Source of the DNA: an uncultured bacterium
GTDB taxonomy: Bacteria; Muiribacteriota; Ozemobacteria; Ozemobacterales; Ozemobacteraceae
Reading direction: 5' to 3'
Length of the DNA stretch: 64,000 nt
NCBI GenBank assembly: GCA_937949615.1
Contig: CALEDQ010000005.1
Coordinates: 124,001 to 188,000, forward strand
Part shown: positions 19,422-28,646 of the stretch, one piece after another
How positions within the stretch are numbered: position 1 is the stretch's first letter
How the letters are laid out: every line of letters begins with the position of its first letter
The notes under the pieces: model-generated
Databases searched by the model: none
Seen by the model: only the letters and a program-made list of their open reading frames with translations
What the model was told of the DNA's origin: nothing
Translations under genes and position numbers: made by a program

Positions 19422-20032
19422 CTTGCCATGTCCGCTCTGAAGGTCGCCAGTTCTACTGGTTTGGCGCCTCCGAAGTCGACTGTCACTTTAAGACAGATCA
19501 AGTCGTTGAAGCATGAATAGGTTGCAATGGGCGGCGGTGGCGGTGGACCCGGTGGTCCTGGTGGTGCCGGCGGGGCGTCTGAAGAAATCCAGGAAAACTC
19601 GAGGGCATTGTTATGCGGGGCGGTAATATTCTGGGCTAGAAAGATCTTTTTTACTTCAGCCCCGATAACATACTTTGTTTTGCCTATTGTCACGGGAGTG
19701 CCGCTGGCATAGCCGCCCGCGAAAGTCATGGTTCCGGCAAAACTGCCTGACGGAGTTTGAATGTTCAAGGGCAGTGCCGGAATTGCGCCATCCTTCAATT
19801 CTGAGTAATTGGCGGTCATGAGAACGTTGACAACGGCTTCACCAAGTTTCAGAGCCATTTCCTGTTCCATCTGACGGGTTGCAACGCCGTAGTAGCCGGA
19901 AAAGGCGCCAATTGCGGGCAAAACCGCGATTGTGAGAATCAGCAGGGCCATGAGAATTTCGACAAGCGAAAGCCCTGCCCGTCTCGACGGGCAGTATGAC
20001 GGAGAAATATTCTCTCTCGGAGATACAGGCAT
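19418..20032 (-). CDS. PilV-like prepilin with proline-rich loop
   Basis: The leader ends RRAG and is followed by LSLVEILMALLILTIAV: Gly -1, Glu +5, hydrophobic helix. The globular region is unusual in carrying a Pro/Gly-rich stretch near 160-175 (APPAPPGPPGPPPPPPIA), perhaps an exposed flexible loop. It follows the 729-residue secreted protein by 21 bases and overlaps the PilX-like gene. Confidence 0.85.
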   Translation of the reverse strand: MPVSPRENISPSYCPSRRAGLSLVEILMALLILTIAVLPAIGAFSGYYGVATRQMEQEMALKLGEAVVNVLMTANYSELKDGAIPALPLNIQTPSGSFAGTMTFAGGYASGTPVTIGKTKYVIGAEVKKIFLAQNITAPHNNALEFSWISSDAPPAPPGPPGPPPPPPIATYSCFNDLICLKVTVDFGGAKPVELATFRADMAR

Positions 20033-20053
20033 TAATTAACCATATCGTCCTGT

Positions 20054-22243
20054 TCAGTTATTTTTTTCATGGCTGCGTTCAAGAACGCGAATTTCCGGGT
20101 TATCGTCTGAAACTGTGACGTAAAGGCGGATTTTTCGGGTCAGACCGGCAAAATCGGTTGCCTTGACTTCAATGAACGGGTATCTGGCGCTCTTCAGGCT
20201 TTTTTCGCTGGGTTTACCCGACAAGGGCGGGGTTGGCTCACGGAAAACCACGATCAGCGGTTCAGTTACGGCTTTGTCTTTGTCGAGTGGCTTGCGATAG
20301 GTTGCCGCTGGATACTGATTGGGAATTTCAACCAATATTTCGCCGGCAGCAACTCCTGTAGGAATTGCGATGACTTTGTCGAGTATTTTTCCGGCTTCCA
20401 TGGTTGCCCATTTAACGTTATCATCAGTCCAGACACTGATTTTGTATTCTACGTCCTCCTGCAGACCACCTCCGGGCAGACTGAGAAGTGCCATGACCTC
20501 TCCACCGATGCCATTTCTGGCACCGTAAGTTTCCGGGTCGGTATCCGGTGAGCCGTCGACCTTGTTATCAGACTGATTGTAATCTTCGAGCCTGAAATTT
20601 TTTCTGATGAATTCGTGTTTTGAAGGGTCTTTAAAGTCTTCAAGCTTTGCGATTTCGCCTGGGGTCATACCTGGGTCGCCGGGGAGCGTGGTTCTGGGTT
20701 TGACATCGAAGATATCGAAATAAAGAGGCAGGCCGAGGTCCGGGTCGGCGAGTTTGGCTGTATCGAATTTGGGATCGGGTGTGGCACCGACAAAGTCGCG
20801 GTAGGCTTTGGCATTGCCCTCAGGGTCTGCAAGTGACTTTTCAAATTCTGTCGAATTGTAGATTGGCAGGGCGCCAGGTTTAACAACTGGTGGGAAAAAT
20901 ATAGTTCTGCCGTCTTTTACTGATTCAATCTTGACAACAATATTTGGAAGGTCATTGTCGCGGATGTGAACCACGCCTTCGCCGCGCCTTTCGCCAGGGT
21001 CGATGGTGGTCATATCGATGCTGGTGAGAATGTTGTCGGTCAGACTGGCGACGATTGGCCAGGGTTTGGCTTCTTTCGGGTCGCGCCCAAGATTGGGTTC
21101 TGGCGAATTGCGCAGGCCGTAGCAGCTTTCGGGGTCATTTTCTCTCAGATAAGGTTCACCAGGATTGACGTTGCCAGATTTATCCCAGGCGAAGACGCTG
21201 TAGCGCATGACGCCGTGGCAGGCATTCGGCATGATGACGTGGTCGGTTTCTGAGCCAGAATCAATTTCGCGCGGTGGTTCAGGAAACCAGTTTTCTTCCT
21301 TTTCCCATTCGCCTGAGGGGAATTTGTCGATTTTACCGAGTACGAGGCAGGTGCCGATTTTTTTTGAGTAGTTGTCGGTGATTTTGAGCCCCTCGACCTT
21401 ATACCAGTCGCCGGTTGTGGCCGGTTTGTTCTTGCCAAGCTCGGGAAATTTTCCGTCGACGCAGCCGTCGATAAGTGGCGGAGTGCGGTCGGCGAAGTTC
21501 ATTTCGTATTTTTCACCGCTGGTGTCTGTCTCGGCACCGGTTGCGGTGATCAGACTGCTTTTAAGATCTGATCCCAGTTTGGTGTAGACGTTGTTGGTTG
21601 GCTGGTGGTGCTCTTCGCCCTGGTTTTTGTCTTCGGGGTCGTCAAAGTCGCCATCTTCATTTTTGTCTTCTTTTTCTTCTTTAATACAGGGCGGATAATC
21701 ACAGAAAGCTTTGTTTTTGTCACAGGATTTGGCATCGGGGTCGAAATTCCCCGGCGGAATGTATTGCCAGCCGCCTTTGATGCAAAGATAATATTTGCGT
21801 CGATGCGGCTTGTCTCCTGGTTTATAGGTGAACGGGAACGATGTCACCTTGTTGTCGTGCCAGATTCTTTCTTTGTCATAGCTGCCGGCATCAAGATAGA
21901 AATTTTCATAGAGAAAGCCGATGAAACTTTTTTCATGGTAGACCATGCCACCGAATGAACTGATCATCGCGAGAAGGTTACGCCCTTCCTCTTCTTTAAT
22001 TACCTTGTTGTACCTGCTTTCGAGGTAGCCAGGCCAGATTATCGGGCCGACACCGGTCACGTATGGCTTTATATCTGTTATATCTTCAACGTCTTCATAG
22101 GTGTTCAGTGGTGAAGTTCCGAATTTGCTGCGCAGGTCGGCCAGCTTGATCATCTTGATCGAAAAGGCATCATCTGCATAGCCTGTTGTAACGCATAACA
22201 ACAGCGATAAAACCAGCAAAAAGACATTCTTTTTTGTAGTCAT
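20054..22243 (-). CDS. Large secreted protein of unknown function in a pseudopilin operon
   Basis: The 729-residue product has a signal peptide (KNVFLLVLSLLLCVTTGYA). The mature part is acidic, with a run of Glu/Asp/Lys at about 185-215 (NEDGDFDDPEDKN) and several beta-rich segments that resemble Ig-like repeats near 245-365 and 640-725 (FADRTPPLIDGCVDG, VKATDFAGLTRKIRLYVTV). Paired cysteines occur in the first half. I do not recognise a family. It sits two bases after the TPR protein and directly before three minor pseudopilins, the place where other systems put a PilY1-type tip adhesin; that comparison is positional only. Confidence 0.75.
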   Translation of the reverse strand: MTTKKNVFLLVLSLLLCVTTGYADDAFSIKMIKLADLRSKFGTSPLNTYEDVEDITDIKPYVTGVGPIIWPGYLESRYNKVIKEEEGRNLLAMISSFGGMVYHEKSFIGFLYENFYLDAGSYDKERIWHDNKVTSFPFTYKPGDKPHRRKYYLCIKGGWQYIPPGNFDPDAKSCDKNKAFCDYPPCIKEEKEDKNEDGDFDDPEDKNQGEEHHQPTNNVYTKLGSDLKSSLITATGAETDTSGEKYEMNFADRTPPLIDGCVDGKFPELGKNKPATTGDWYKVEGLKITDNYSKKIGTCLVLGKIDKFPSGEWEKEENWFPEPPREIDSGSETDHVIMPNACHGVMRYSVFAWDKSGNVNPGEPYLRENDPESCYGLRNSPEPNLGRDPKEAKPWPIVASLTDNILTSIDMTTIDPGERRGEGVVHIRDNDLPNIVVKIESVKDGRTIFFPPVVKPGALPIYNSTEFEKSLADPEGNAKAYRDFVGATPDPKFDTAKLADPDLGLPLYFDIFDVKPRTTLPGDPGMTPGEIAKLEDFKDPSKHEFIRKNFRLEDYNQSDNKVDGSPDTDPETYGARNGIGGEVMALLSLPGGGLQEDVEYKISVWTDDNVKWATMEAGKILDKVIAIPTGVAAGEILVEIPNQYPAATYRKPLDKDKAVTEPLIVVFREPTPPLSGKPSEKSLKSARYPFIEVKATDFAGLTRKIRLYVTVSDDNPEIRVLERSHEKNN

Positions 22244-22245
22244 CT

Positions 22246-23769
22246 TCAGCCCCCTGTAGCATCCTCGACAAGTTTGAAGGCCATTCCCTCAAAAGTTTCG
22301 TCGGATTTATCCTTACTATAACTTATTAACAGGTCACGCTCAATTCGCCTGATAAATTCAGGGTGCCAGCCGGTTCTTTTCTGGGCCAGGCCTGAAAGCA
22401 CAGATTCTTCGAAATCATGTTCGTAGAGATTGTGTTTGAGCAATTTGCGCGTCATGCCAAAAAAATAATAGGCCCTGGGCCTGATTGCTTCACTGGTGAA
22501 GCTGTAAGCGAGAAAACGCTGGGCTCCCTCTATCTGGCCGACTTTTAGCAGAGTAATACCGGTCAGGTAGTTAACCCAGGCATTGTTGAGGTCACGGGCG
22601 ACGACGATAAGATCGCCGAGGCACTCTTCAGGGGATTTGAAAGTAATGGTGAATATACACGAAATCGCCAGCCTTAGTGAACCAATCGAAAACTTCTCGA
22701 CAAAAAGAGCCTCGGCTGAGGTCCAGACGAAATACAGCGCAAATGGCAGCAGCGCCAGAATAACCGAGAGAACAGCGTAATGCTGTGGGAATGAATAGAC
22801 ATGGCAGCGCAGGCGAAAGCCGAACGGTTTGTATGGTTCGCCGGTCTGCGGGTCAGTTGCGAGCGCATAGGCCAGCAGGTAATCTTCAGAACCGTAATAT
22901 GCTTCTGAAAGCAGCGGGAAGACAATCTGTTTCTCGGGTTTGAAATGGTAATATTTCCAGAGATCTTTGACCGCCGCCTGGTGGTTTTTAAGGCGCAGAT
23001 TGGCTTTGGCACGCATCAGCAAAAATTCGTGGCGGTCAGGCATATCTCTTATGAGTGAATCGAGCGATTCGACCGTTTCGCGCATGCGGCCTTCGAGAAA
23101 AGCAGTTTCGGCCTTCTCGACAAATGCTTCAAGCTGATTTATGTGAAGAATTTTTTCTTTAAGTTCGAGTGCCGGCTTGTAACCGGATTCGCGCTTAAGT
23201 ACCTGCTCGACCAGTTCAAGGGCTTTGGTTCTCTCGCCCTGGGCAAAAAAACCGCGGGCGCGATTGATCAGCGAAACAGCTGAATACATGTCGAGATCGT
23301 GGCTTCGACCGGTGGTGACATTAACATCGATGCCCTGATTACGGTATTCTTCAATCTGCTCGTAAGTACCCTTGATTTCCTTCAGCTTCGCAATGGCATG
23401 TTCATCATCGCTGGCAAAAGTCAACACCTCGCTGTACAGCTTTTCGGCTTCTGGCAGATTTTTGGCGCTGACAAAAAAGTCAGCTCTCTGGCGCAGGCTT
23501 TTTACATATTCATCGATTTTTTTCTGAAGATCGACAGACATGGCAGCAATGTCAGGATCGGCAGGGTCGAGTTTGCCGGCCCGCTGCAGATAGTCACGGG
23601 CCATGCGCAAATCGCCATCGACAAAAAATACCTTTGCTTTGCGCAGGTATTCCTTGCCCTGGGGGCTGATAGCTGAAACCGAGGTCAAAAAAACAGCAGC
23701 AAAAATCGCTGCGAGCAGCAGGCCAAGATTCAATTGTTTTTTTTCGGTTGCCACTCTTTCTGACCCCAC
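22246..23769 (-). CDS. TPR-repeat membrane protein, first gene of pseudopilin operon
   Basis: The protein has an N-terminal signal/anchor (NLGLLLAAIFAAVFLTSVSA) and many TPR-like helical pairs (YLRKAKVFFVDGDLRMARDYL, FFVSAKNLPEAEKLYSEVL). A further hydrophobic helix pair lies near 330-380 (AVLSVILALLPFALYFVW), splitting the TPR region in two. It probably scaffolds the assembly made by the following genes. The GTG at 23769 lies five bases after an extended -10 box, so either the message is leaderless or translation starts at the GTG at 23754. Confidence 0.85.
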   Translation of the reverse strand: MGSERVATEKKQLNLGLLLAAIFAAVFLTSVSAISPQGKEYLRKAKVFFVDGDLRMARDYLQRAGKLDPADPDIAAMSVDLQKKIDEYVKSLRQRADFFVSAKNLPEAEKLYSEVLTFASDDEHAIAKLKEIKGTYEQIEEYRNQGIDVNVTTGRSHDLDMYSAVSLINRARGFFAQGERTKALELVEQVLKRESGYKPALELKEKILHINQLEAFVEKAETAFLEGRMRETVESLDSLIRDMPDRHEFLLMRAKANLRLKNHQAAVKDLWKYYHFKPEKQIVFPLLSEAYYGSEDYLLAYALATDPQTGEPYKPFGFRLRCHVYSFPQHYAVLSVILALLPFALYFVWTSAEALFVEKFSIGSLRLAISCIFTITFKSPEECLGDLIVVARDLNNAWVNYLTGITLLKVGQIEGAQRFLAYSFTSEAIRPRAYYFFGMTRKLLKHNLYEHDFEESVLSGLAQKRTGWHPEFIRRIERDLLISYSKDKSDETFEGMAFKLVEDATGG

Positions 23770-23774
23770 TTTAA

Positions 23775-23783
23775 ATTATAACA
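23775..23783 (-). promoter_or_regulatory. Extended -10 promoter of the pseudopilin/cyclase operon
   Basis: On the minus strand the sequence reads TGTTATAAT, a perfect extended -10 (TG-n-TATAAT). No good -35 hexamer is seen about 17 bases upstream, as is common with extended -10 promoters. The predicted start of transcription is about 23768, on the GTG start codon region of the TPR protein. Confidence 0.6.
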
Positions 23784-23830
23784 TACCCGTCTGAGAGTAT
23801 GTACCCTATACGTCAGAATGTCGGGTTTTT

Positions 23831-23859
23831 TTGACTTTTAAAGTTTATATTGCTAGAAT
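23831..23859 (+). promoter_or_regulatory. Sigma-70-type promoter of the aldolase gene
   Basis: TTGACT (23831-23836) and TAGAAT (23854-23859) are separated by 17 bases, with TG one base before the -10. The leader of about 70 bases contains a perfect 7-bp inverted repeat (CGTCGCC 23880-23886, GGCGACG 23898-23904). Confidence 0.75.
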
Positions 23860-23936
23860 TCTCCTGCACACAGTAATGACGTCGCCGGTGATTTTTTGGC
23901 GACGCATCAGCAAAGTCAGGCACAGGAGGACACTTA

Positions 23937-24878
23937 ATGCCACTGGTCACCTCGAAGGAACTTTTTGAAAAGGCCTACAAAGGCGGTTACGCAATCGGCG
24001 CTTTCAACGTCAATAACATGGAAATCATTCAGGGTATCTTCGAAGCAGCAATCGAAGAAAAGGCCCCGTTGATCATTCAGGTTTCGGCCGGCGCCCGCAA
24101 ATATGCCCGCCATGAATACCTGATTCATCTCATTCAGGCTTCTATGGAAATGGCAGAAGCTTCTGGCGTTTCTATTCCGGTCGTTCTGCATCTCGACCAT
24201 GGTGATGATTTCGAAATCTGCAAAAAGTGTATCGATGGCGGTTTCACTTCAGTCATGATCGACGCTTCCAAGCATCCTCTCGCTGAAAATATCAGAATCA
24301 CCAAAGAGGTGGTCGCTTATGCCCACGCCCGCGGTGTTACGGTTGAAGCCGAACTTGGCAAGCTTGCCGGCGTTGAAGACGATGTTAAGGTTTCGGCAAA
24401 AGATGCAACCTATACTGACCCCGACGAAGCTTATGAATTCGTAAGCAAGAGCGGCTGCGATTCTCTTGCTATCGCCATCGGCACCAGCCACGGCGCTTAC
24501 AAGTTCAAAGGCGAACCCAAACTCGCTTTCGACCGTCTCGCCCAGATCGAGAAAAAGCTCCCGGGCTTTCCGCTCGTATTGCACGGCGCCAGTTCAGTTC
24601 CCCAGGATCTGACCGACATCTGCAATAAATACGGCGCTAAAATTCCTGGCTCACGCGGTGTTCCCGAAGATATGATCGCCCAGGCCGCCAAAACCGGCGT
24701 CTGCAAGATCAACGTCGATACCGACCTGCGCATCGCCATGACCGGCATGATCCGCAAGGTGTTCTTTGAACACCCCGAAGAATTCGATCCGCGCAAATAC
24801 ATGGCTCCGGCCCGCCAGGCCATCAAAGAAGTCGTGCAGCGCAAAATGCGCATCATGGGCTGCTCAGGCAAAGCCTGA
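23937..24878 (+). CDS. fba: Class II fructose-1,6-bisphosphate aldolase
   Basis: The 313-residue enzyme carries the class II signatures: LHLDHGDD (catalytic Asp and zinc His), VEAELG, GTSHGAYK (zinc His), LVLHGASSVP (zinc His and phosphate binding) and INVDTDLRIA. It interconverts fructose-1,6-bisphosphate with glyceraldehyde-3-phosphate and dihydroxyacetone phosphate in glycolysis and gluconeogenesis. AGGAGG precedes the ATG with normal spacing. The gene has its own promoter and terminator and stands alone between two unrelated operons. Its codon use appears more biased to C/G-ending codons than that of its neighbours, as expected for a highly expressed housekeeping gene. Confidence 0.97.
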   Translation: MPLVTSKELFEKAYKGGYAIGAFNVNNMEIIQGIFEAAIEEKAPLIIQVSAGARKYARHEYLIHLIQASMEMAEASGVSIPVVLHLDHGDDFEICKKCIDGGFTSVMIDASKHPLAENIRITKEVVAYAHARGVTVEAELGKLAGVEDDVKVSAKDATYTDPDEAYEFVSKSGCDSLAIAIGTSHGAYKFKGEPKLAFDRLAQIEKKLPGFPLVLHGASSVPQDLTDICNKYGAKIPGSRGVPEDMIAQAAKTGVCKINVDTDLRIAMTGMIRKVFFEHPEEFDPRKYMAPARQAIKEVVQRKMRIMGCSGKA

Positions 24879-24894
24879 TTTAAGTTAACCGATT

Positions 24895-24930
24895 TTCCGG
24901 CCCCACGCGTGATTGTGGGGCCGGAATTTA
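24895..24930 (+). terminator. Hairpin terminator after fba
   Basis: A perfect 12-bp stem, TTCCGGCCCCAC / GTGGGGCCGGAA, with loop GCGTGATT is followed by TTTAT. The T-run is short, so termination may be partial. Confidence 0.65.
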
Positions 24931-24959
24931 TCAGGACCGATTTTGGGAGGTCGGCAGCT

Positions 24960-25475
24960 TTGACTTCGGCAAAAAACAGACTTGTTCTGCTGTTAATTCT
25001 GGCAGTGGCCGTTCTGGCGTTATTCACCGGTTGCGGCGGTGGTGGTGATTCCGGATCCACCCTGGACCCTGACCAGCTGGAGGTCGCCACCGCAGTTGAT
25101 TCTTTTGCAGCGGCGATAAGGGCTGAAGATTTCGCTGCCGCAGACAAATATCTCGACTCAAATTTAAAATGGTACCGTACTGGCAACGTAACCTGGGACG
25201 TGGCAACTGTCAGGTCCAGGTTGCAGAGTTTTTTTGCCGGAGCGGTGGTTAAAGATTTCACTTTTTCCGGCGTTGGCGTGAACATGCTGTCTGAAACTCT
25301 TGCCGAGGGGCGTGGATTGCTGACAGTCGTTTATACTGACGTCGCGGGTGTCGAAAAACCTGTTATTTCGCAAAACATCAGTTTTGTAATGGAAAAAGTA
25401 CCGACCTGGAGTTTGATTGAATTTGGTGCTTACGGTGTTTCCGACAAAGGTTCCGCTTTCCCGCCAGAGCTGTAA
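24960..25475 (+). CDS. Small NTF2/SnoaL-like lipoprotein
   Basis: The frame runs back into the fba terminator, so the start is taken as TTG at 24960, which has GGGAGG nine bases upstream and yields a proper lipoprotein signal with lipobox LFTGC. After a Gly-rich linker (GGGGDSGS) there is a domain of about 130 residues beginning VATAVDSFAAAIRAEDFAAA, with the helix-then-beta pattern of NTF2-like folds. Function unknown. It begins a run of same-strand genes that continues to the STAS gene at 31399. Confidence 0.75.
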   Translation: MTSAKNRLVLLLILAVAVLALFTGCGGGGDSGSTLDPDQLEVATAVDSFAAAIRAEDFAAADKYLDSNLKWYRTGNVTWDVATVRSRLQSFFAGAVVKDFTFSGVGVNMLSETLAEGRGLLTVVYTDVAGVEKPVISQNISFVMEKVPTWSLIEFGAYGVSDKGSAFPPEL

Positions 25476-25502
25476 AGTTTTATACAGATTACAGGAGCGA
25501 GC

Positions 25503-26936
25503 ATGAATATTTCTGCCAGACTGGTCGAAAATGCAAAATTCGGCTGTCTTGTTTTCTCTGCACCTTCGGCGGTATGGAACGAACTGCTGGCTGACAATCT
25601 GTCGTTGCTTGCCGATACCGGTGGTCTCAGCATTTTTTCTTTTGCCACCGGTGCTGAACTGTTGAAAGCTGGCATGCCGTCTGCCGAGACGATTGCCCGG
25701 CTGAATTCTTTGCCTTTGCGGGCCTTCTGCCGCGAAGATTCAGCAGAAGGTTCTTCATTCGAAGAGAGTGCCATTTTTAAATGCGAAAATTTTGATGCGA
25801 CCGGTTCTTTCGCGGCCGGCATCAGATGCCAGGCTGGTGGCGATATCGCTGCCGCAACCGCTTTTTATCAGGGCGTCGTTTCAGCAGATCCTTCGCTGGC
25901 ACGTGCCTGGAACCTGTTAGGTCTCTGCCAGCGACTGAATGGCGAAATCGAGGTGGCCGAGAAGTGCTACCATAAAGCTATTGAACTTGCTGATGATGTG
26001 CCGGAAGCTTTCTGCAATCTTGGTATTCTGCTGCAGAAGTCAGGGCGTGAAAATGAAGCCCAGGCGCTGTTTTCTCAGGCTCTCGACCGCGATAATTTTT
26101 ATTTCAATGCGCTGCTGCGGCGTGCAGAATGGCTGCTTGAAGGCGGGCAGATAAACAACCCGGAATTTTCAGAAGTCAACCTGCGCCTGTTGATGCACTT
26201 TTCAGAAATTGGCGCGGTGCAGCGGCATCTGTTTGCTTCGGCCAGTCGTTTCGACATGGCGATCGAGGAATATTCAGAAAAGCTGCACAACGAGAACGGT
26301 GCGATGGCCAATTCAAAGATTCAGAAACTGCAGCGATTGATCGAAGCTCAGGTGCTCAACGGTGCCTGGGGTGCCGCGGCCGGCAATATGCAGCTGCTGG
26401 CGGGCATGACACCACAGACGCAGGCCGAGAAGGCAGTTGCTTCATGGTGTCGGGTCAGAGCCGGGCGTATTCTTTCCCGCCTGCAGGGCAAACTCGATAA
26501 TGCTGCTTTTGTGGCAATGCTGAAAGGTTTCTTTGCTCCGGCCGGGGTGGTTGCTTCAACCCCTGAAGAAATCAGAAAATCACCTCTGAGCGTCGCCGAG
26601 TTCTTTTCGCTGGTGCTGCTTGAAGTGATGCGTGACGGGCAGATTGAGCCGGCCGAACGCGATCTGCTGCAGCGACTGCGAACTGCGCTGAATATTTCCG
26701 AAGACGCGTATATCACCATGTTCAACAATGTGCGTCGCCAGCTGGCCGGTATCGAAGTTACCGGCGGTCTGCGTGAGAGGTTCAGCCACCAGAGGCTGTT
26801 TCGCAATCTTTGTCAGGCGGCATTCAGAGATGGCGTCATTGAAGAATCCGAAAAGAAAATTCTCGGTTTTGCCTGTAAAGCATTTGATATATCATCAGAA
26901 GAGTTCAGACGAATTATTGCCGAGGTGCCAAGATGA
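25503..26936 (+). CDS. TPR protein with C-terminal TerB-like domain
   Basis: The 477-residue cytoplasmic protein has an unrecognised N-terminal region (1-100), two or three TPR units at about 105-205 (ARAWNLLGLCQRLNGEIEVA, FCNLGILLQKSGRENEA), and a C-terminal helical domain (about 370-475) with two EF-like acidic turns (VMRDGQIEPAERDLL and AFRDGVIEESEKKIL) typical of TerB/DnaJ-associated folds. ACAGGAGCG lies before the ATG. Its stop overlaps the next gene by four bases. It may be a stress or assembly scaffold; no activity is evident. Confidence 0.8.
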   Translation: MNISARLVENAKFGCLVFSAPSAVWNELLADNLSLLADTGGLSIFSFATGAELLKAGMPSAETIARLNSLPLRAFCREDSAEGSSFEESAIFKCENFDATGSFAAGIRCQAGGDIAAATAFYQGVVSADPSLARAWNLLGLCQRLNGEIEVAEKCYHKAIELADDVPEAFCNLGILLQKSGRENEAQALFSQALDRDNFYFNALLRRAEWLLEGGQINNPEFSEVNLRLLMHFSEIGAVQRHLFASASRFDMAIEEYSEKLHNENGAMANSKIQKLQRLIEAQVLNGAWGAAAGNMQLLAGMTPQTQAEKAVASWCRVRAGRILSRLQGKLDNAAFVAMLKGFFAPAGVVASTPEEIRKSPLSVAEFFSLVLLEVMRDGQIEPAERDLLQRLRTALNISEDAYITMFNNVRRQLAGIEVTGGLRERFSHQRLFRNLCQAAFRDGVIEESEKKILGFACKAFDISSEEFRRIIAEVPR

Positions 26937-27511
26937 GCGCAGAAAACGACAGACCCGAAAACAAACGGTTCGAAACTTTGCCGGTGATCAAAGATATAAT
27001 GGGTTATCTTTCTTCGGATAACATGCGTTTCAACCAGCTCGGTGAAGATGCCGTCGAGCTCTACATGCAGGGTAACAACCTAACCATGCATCTGGTTATT
27101 TACCTGCACAACAGTCATCTGATTTTCCGGGTGCCGAATTTTATTCGCAACGTCGAGTTGCGGCGCCTCGAAATTCTTATGTTCATCATGCAGGTTACCG
27201 GTGAAATTCTCGACATCAGGTTTGAAATCGGCAAGGACGGCAAATCGCTGTCGGCCTGCTGTCAACATATTCTCGAAGACGGCACCATGACGCGCCGACA
27301 GTTCGATCTGGCAATGATGGTGCTGGTGCATATGGTCGACGATACTTTCCCGCAGTTCATGAAACTGGTTTACAGTCAGCCTGAGGCCGGTGTGCCTGCT
27401 GCCGAACCTGCTGAAGAAAAGGCTGCGCCCGACGCCGAGCCCGAAGATGCCGAAGAAAGTGACGAATTTGCTCCGGTGAACGATGACGAAATCGTTCGCA
27501 AGTTAAATTGA
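26933..27511 (+). CDS. YbjN-like cytoplasmic protein
   Basis: The 192-residue protein has an alpha/beta N-terminal domain (about 15-145) that resembles YbjN or type III chaperone-like folds: a helix, a strand pair (LTMHLVIYLHNSHLIFRVPN) and long helices. The tail is very acidic with Ala/Glu/Pro (about 148-185). It overlaps the preceding TPR/TerB gene (ATGA), which argues for a joint function. No enzyme motif is visible. Confidence 0.7.
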   Translation: MSAENDRPENKRFETLPVIKDIMGYLSSDNMRFNQLGEDAVELYMQGNNLTMHLVIYLHNSHLIFRVPNFIRNVELRRLEILMFIMQVTGEILDIRFEIGKDGKSLSACCQHILEDGTMTRRQFDLAMMVLVHMVDDTFPQFMKLVYSQPEAGVPAAEPAEEKAAPDAEPEDAEESDEFAPVNDDEIVRKLN

Positions 27512-27530
27512 ACCGGCAAAGGAGACCTCT

Positions 27531-28634
27531 ATGATCAAACCCTGGTTTAAACTCTATCTGATTCTGATGCTGGTTCTTGTATCTTCGTTACAGGTTCAGG
27601 CTGCAACCGTGCAGATCCCTGAATGGTGCAGTCTGGCGGCATCTCTGGCCGCTCCGCCGGAACTGGGCCGGCCGGTTGCCTTGAAAGTGACTCTTCACTC
27701 TCTGATCGGTAGTCTCAATGGCGCAAAAGTCCGTCTTATTCTACCTGAGAGCTGGAAGGGCGAACCAGAAACCGCTACTATCAACGAGGTTAAAGAGGGT
27801 GCTTCTGGTGAAGCCGCTTTTACTGTGACACCGAACAGCTACCTGAACCAGGGTTCGATCGTGGCTGAAGTGGTATTGGCAGCGCCCAAAGCCGATCTGA
27901 TTGCAAAAATTCAGCGCGATTTTGCTGACAACGCTGTAGAAATGGCCGCCGCCGTCAATGCCTGGCCGACAGAAACAAAACTCTATGCCGATGTCGCTTT
28001 TGCCCTGTTTGCCGATGAATCTTTCTATCCTCTCAGCGGTGACATGTGGCTTTCTTATGATGACAGTCTGGCTCCGACAGGCGGTTACCGGGGGCCGGTC
28101 TTTTTTGAAGACACGCTTATTTCAGCGCACCAGGCGCAGACCGACGTTGAAATGTTCGACAAGCTTCAGGGGTATCTCAATTCAGACCCTGGCTTTGCCG
28201 GCAAACTTGCCGAATCTGGTATCGATATTGAAAAAAAACGGCTCGATCAGCTCAACGGTCTTTATGTGCTCGCAGTTAAAGCCTGGCAGAGCAAAAACCA
28301 CGCCGATGCCGCCGGCTTTATCGAACAGCTCGAAAAGCAGCTCGACGCTCAGAAGCCGGCCGGGTTCGAAAACTTGAAAATTGCGACCCTCAACCTCAAG
28401 GGGCTGGTTTTCTGGAGCCAGGGGCAGAAGCGTGTTGCCGAAGAGGCTTTGAAAAAAGCTTTTTATACAAACCGCAAACACAGCCTGCAGCGTTACGTTC
28501 TGCGCAACATCGGTCTGTTGATGCTGGCAAACGGTGATCGCGCAACGGCTTTGCAGATGTTCAATCTGGCTCTGCCGTTCAAACATGGTTTTACGCTGCT
28601 GGTAAAAGAAACCGAACTGCTTAAGAAAAACTGA
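27531..28634 (+). CDS. Secreted protein with beta domain and TPR-like C-terminus
   Basis: The signal peptide (LYLILMLVLVSSLQVQA) is followed by a beta-rich domain (about 25-115, VALKVTLHSLIGSLNGAKV) that looks like an Ig-type or bacterial alpha-2-macroglobulin-like fold, and by helical repeats (about 225-365) such as LNLKGLVFWSQGQKRVAEEA and LRNIGLLMLANGDRATALQM. AAGGAGA lies before the start. It is probably a periplasmic scaffold. Family unknown. Confidence 0.75.
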   Translation: MIKPWFKLYLILMLVLVSSLQVQAATVQIPEWCSLAASLAAPPELGRPVALKVTLHSLIGSLNGAKVRLILPESWKGEPETATINEVKEGASGEAAFTVTPNSYLNQGSIVAEVVLAAPKADLIAKIQRDFADNAVEMAAAVNAWPTETKLYADVAFALFADESFYPLSGDMWLSYDDSLAPTGGYRGPVFFEDTLISAHQAQTDVEMFDKLQGYLNSDPGFAGKLAESGIDIEKKRLDQLNGLYVLAVKAWQSKNHADAAGFIEQLEKQLDAQKPAGFENLKIATLNLKGLVFWSQGQKRVAEEALKKAFYTNRKHSLQRYVLRNIGLLMLANGDRATALQMFNLALPFKHGFTLLVKETELLKKN

Positions 28635-28646
28635 CAAGAAGGGCTG

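Noticed and set aside
23880..23904. Perfect 7-bp inverted repeat in the fba leader as a riboswitch
   Set aside because: A single short hairpin; no known riboswitch motif is seen.
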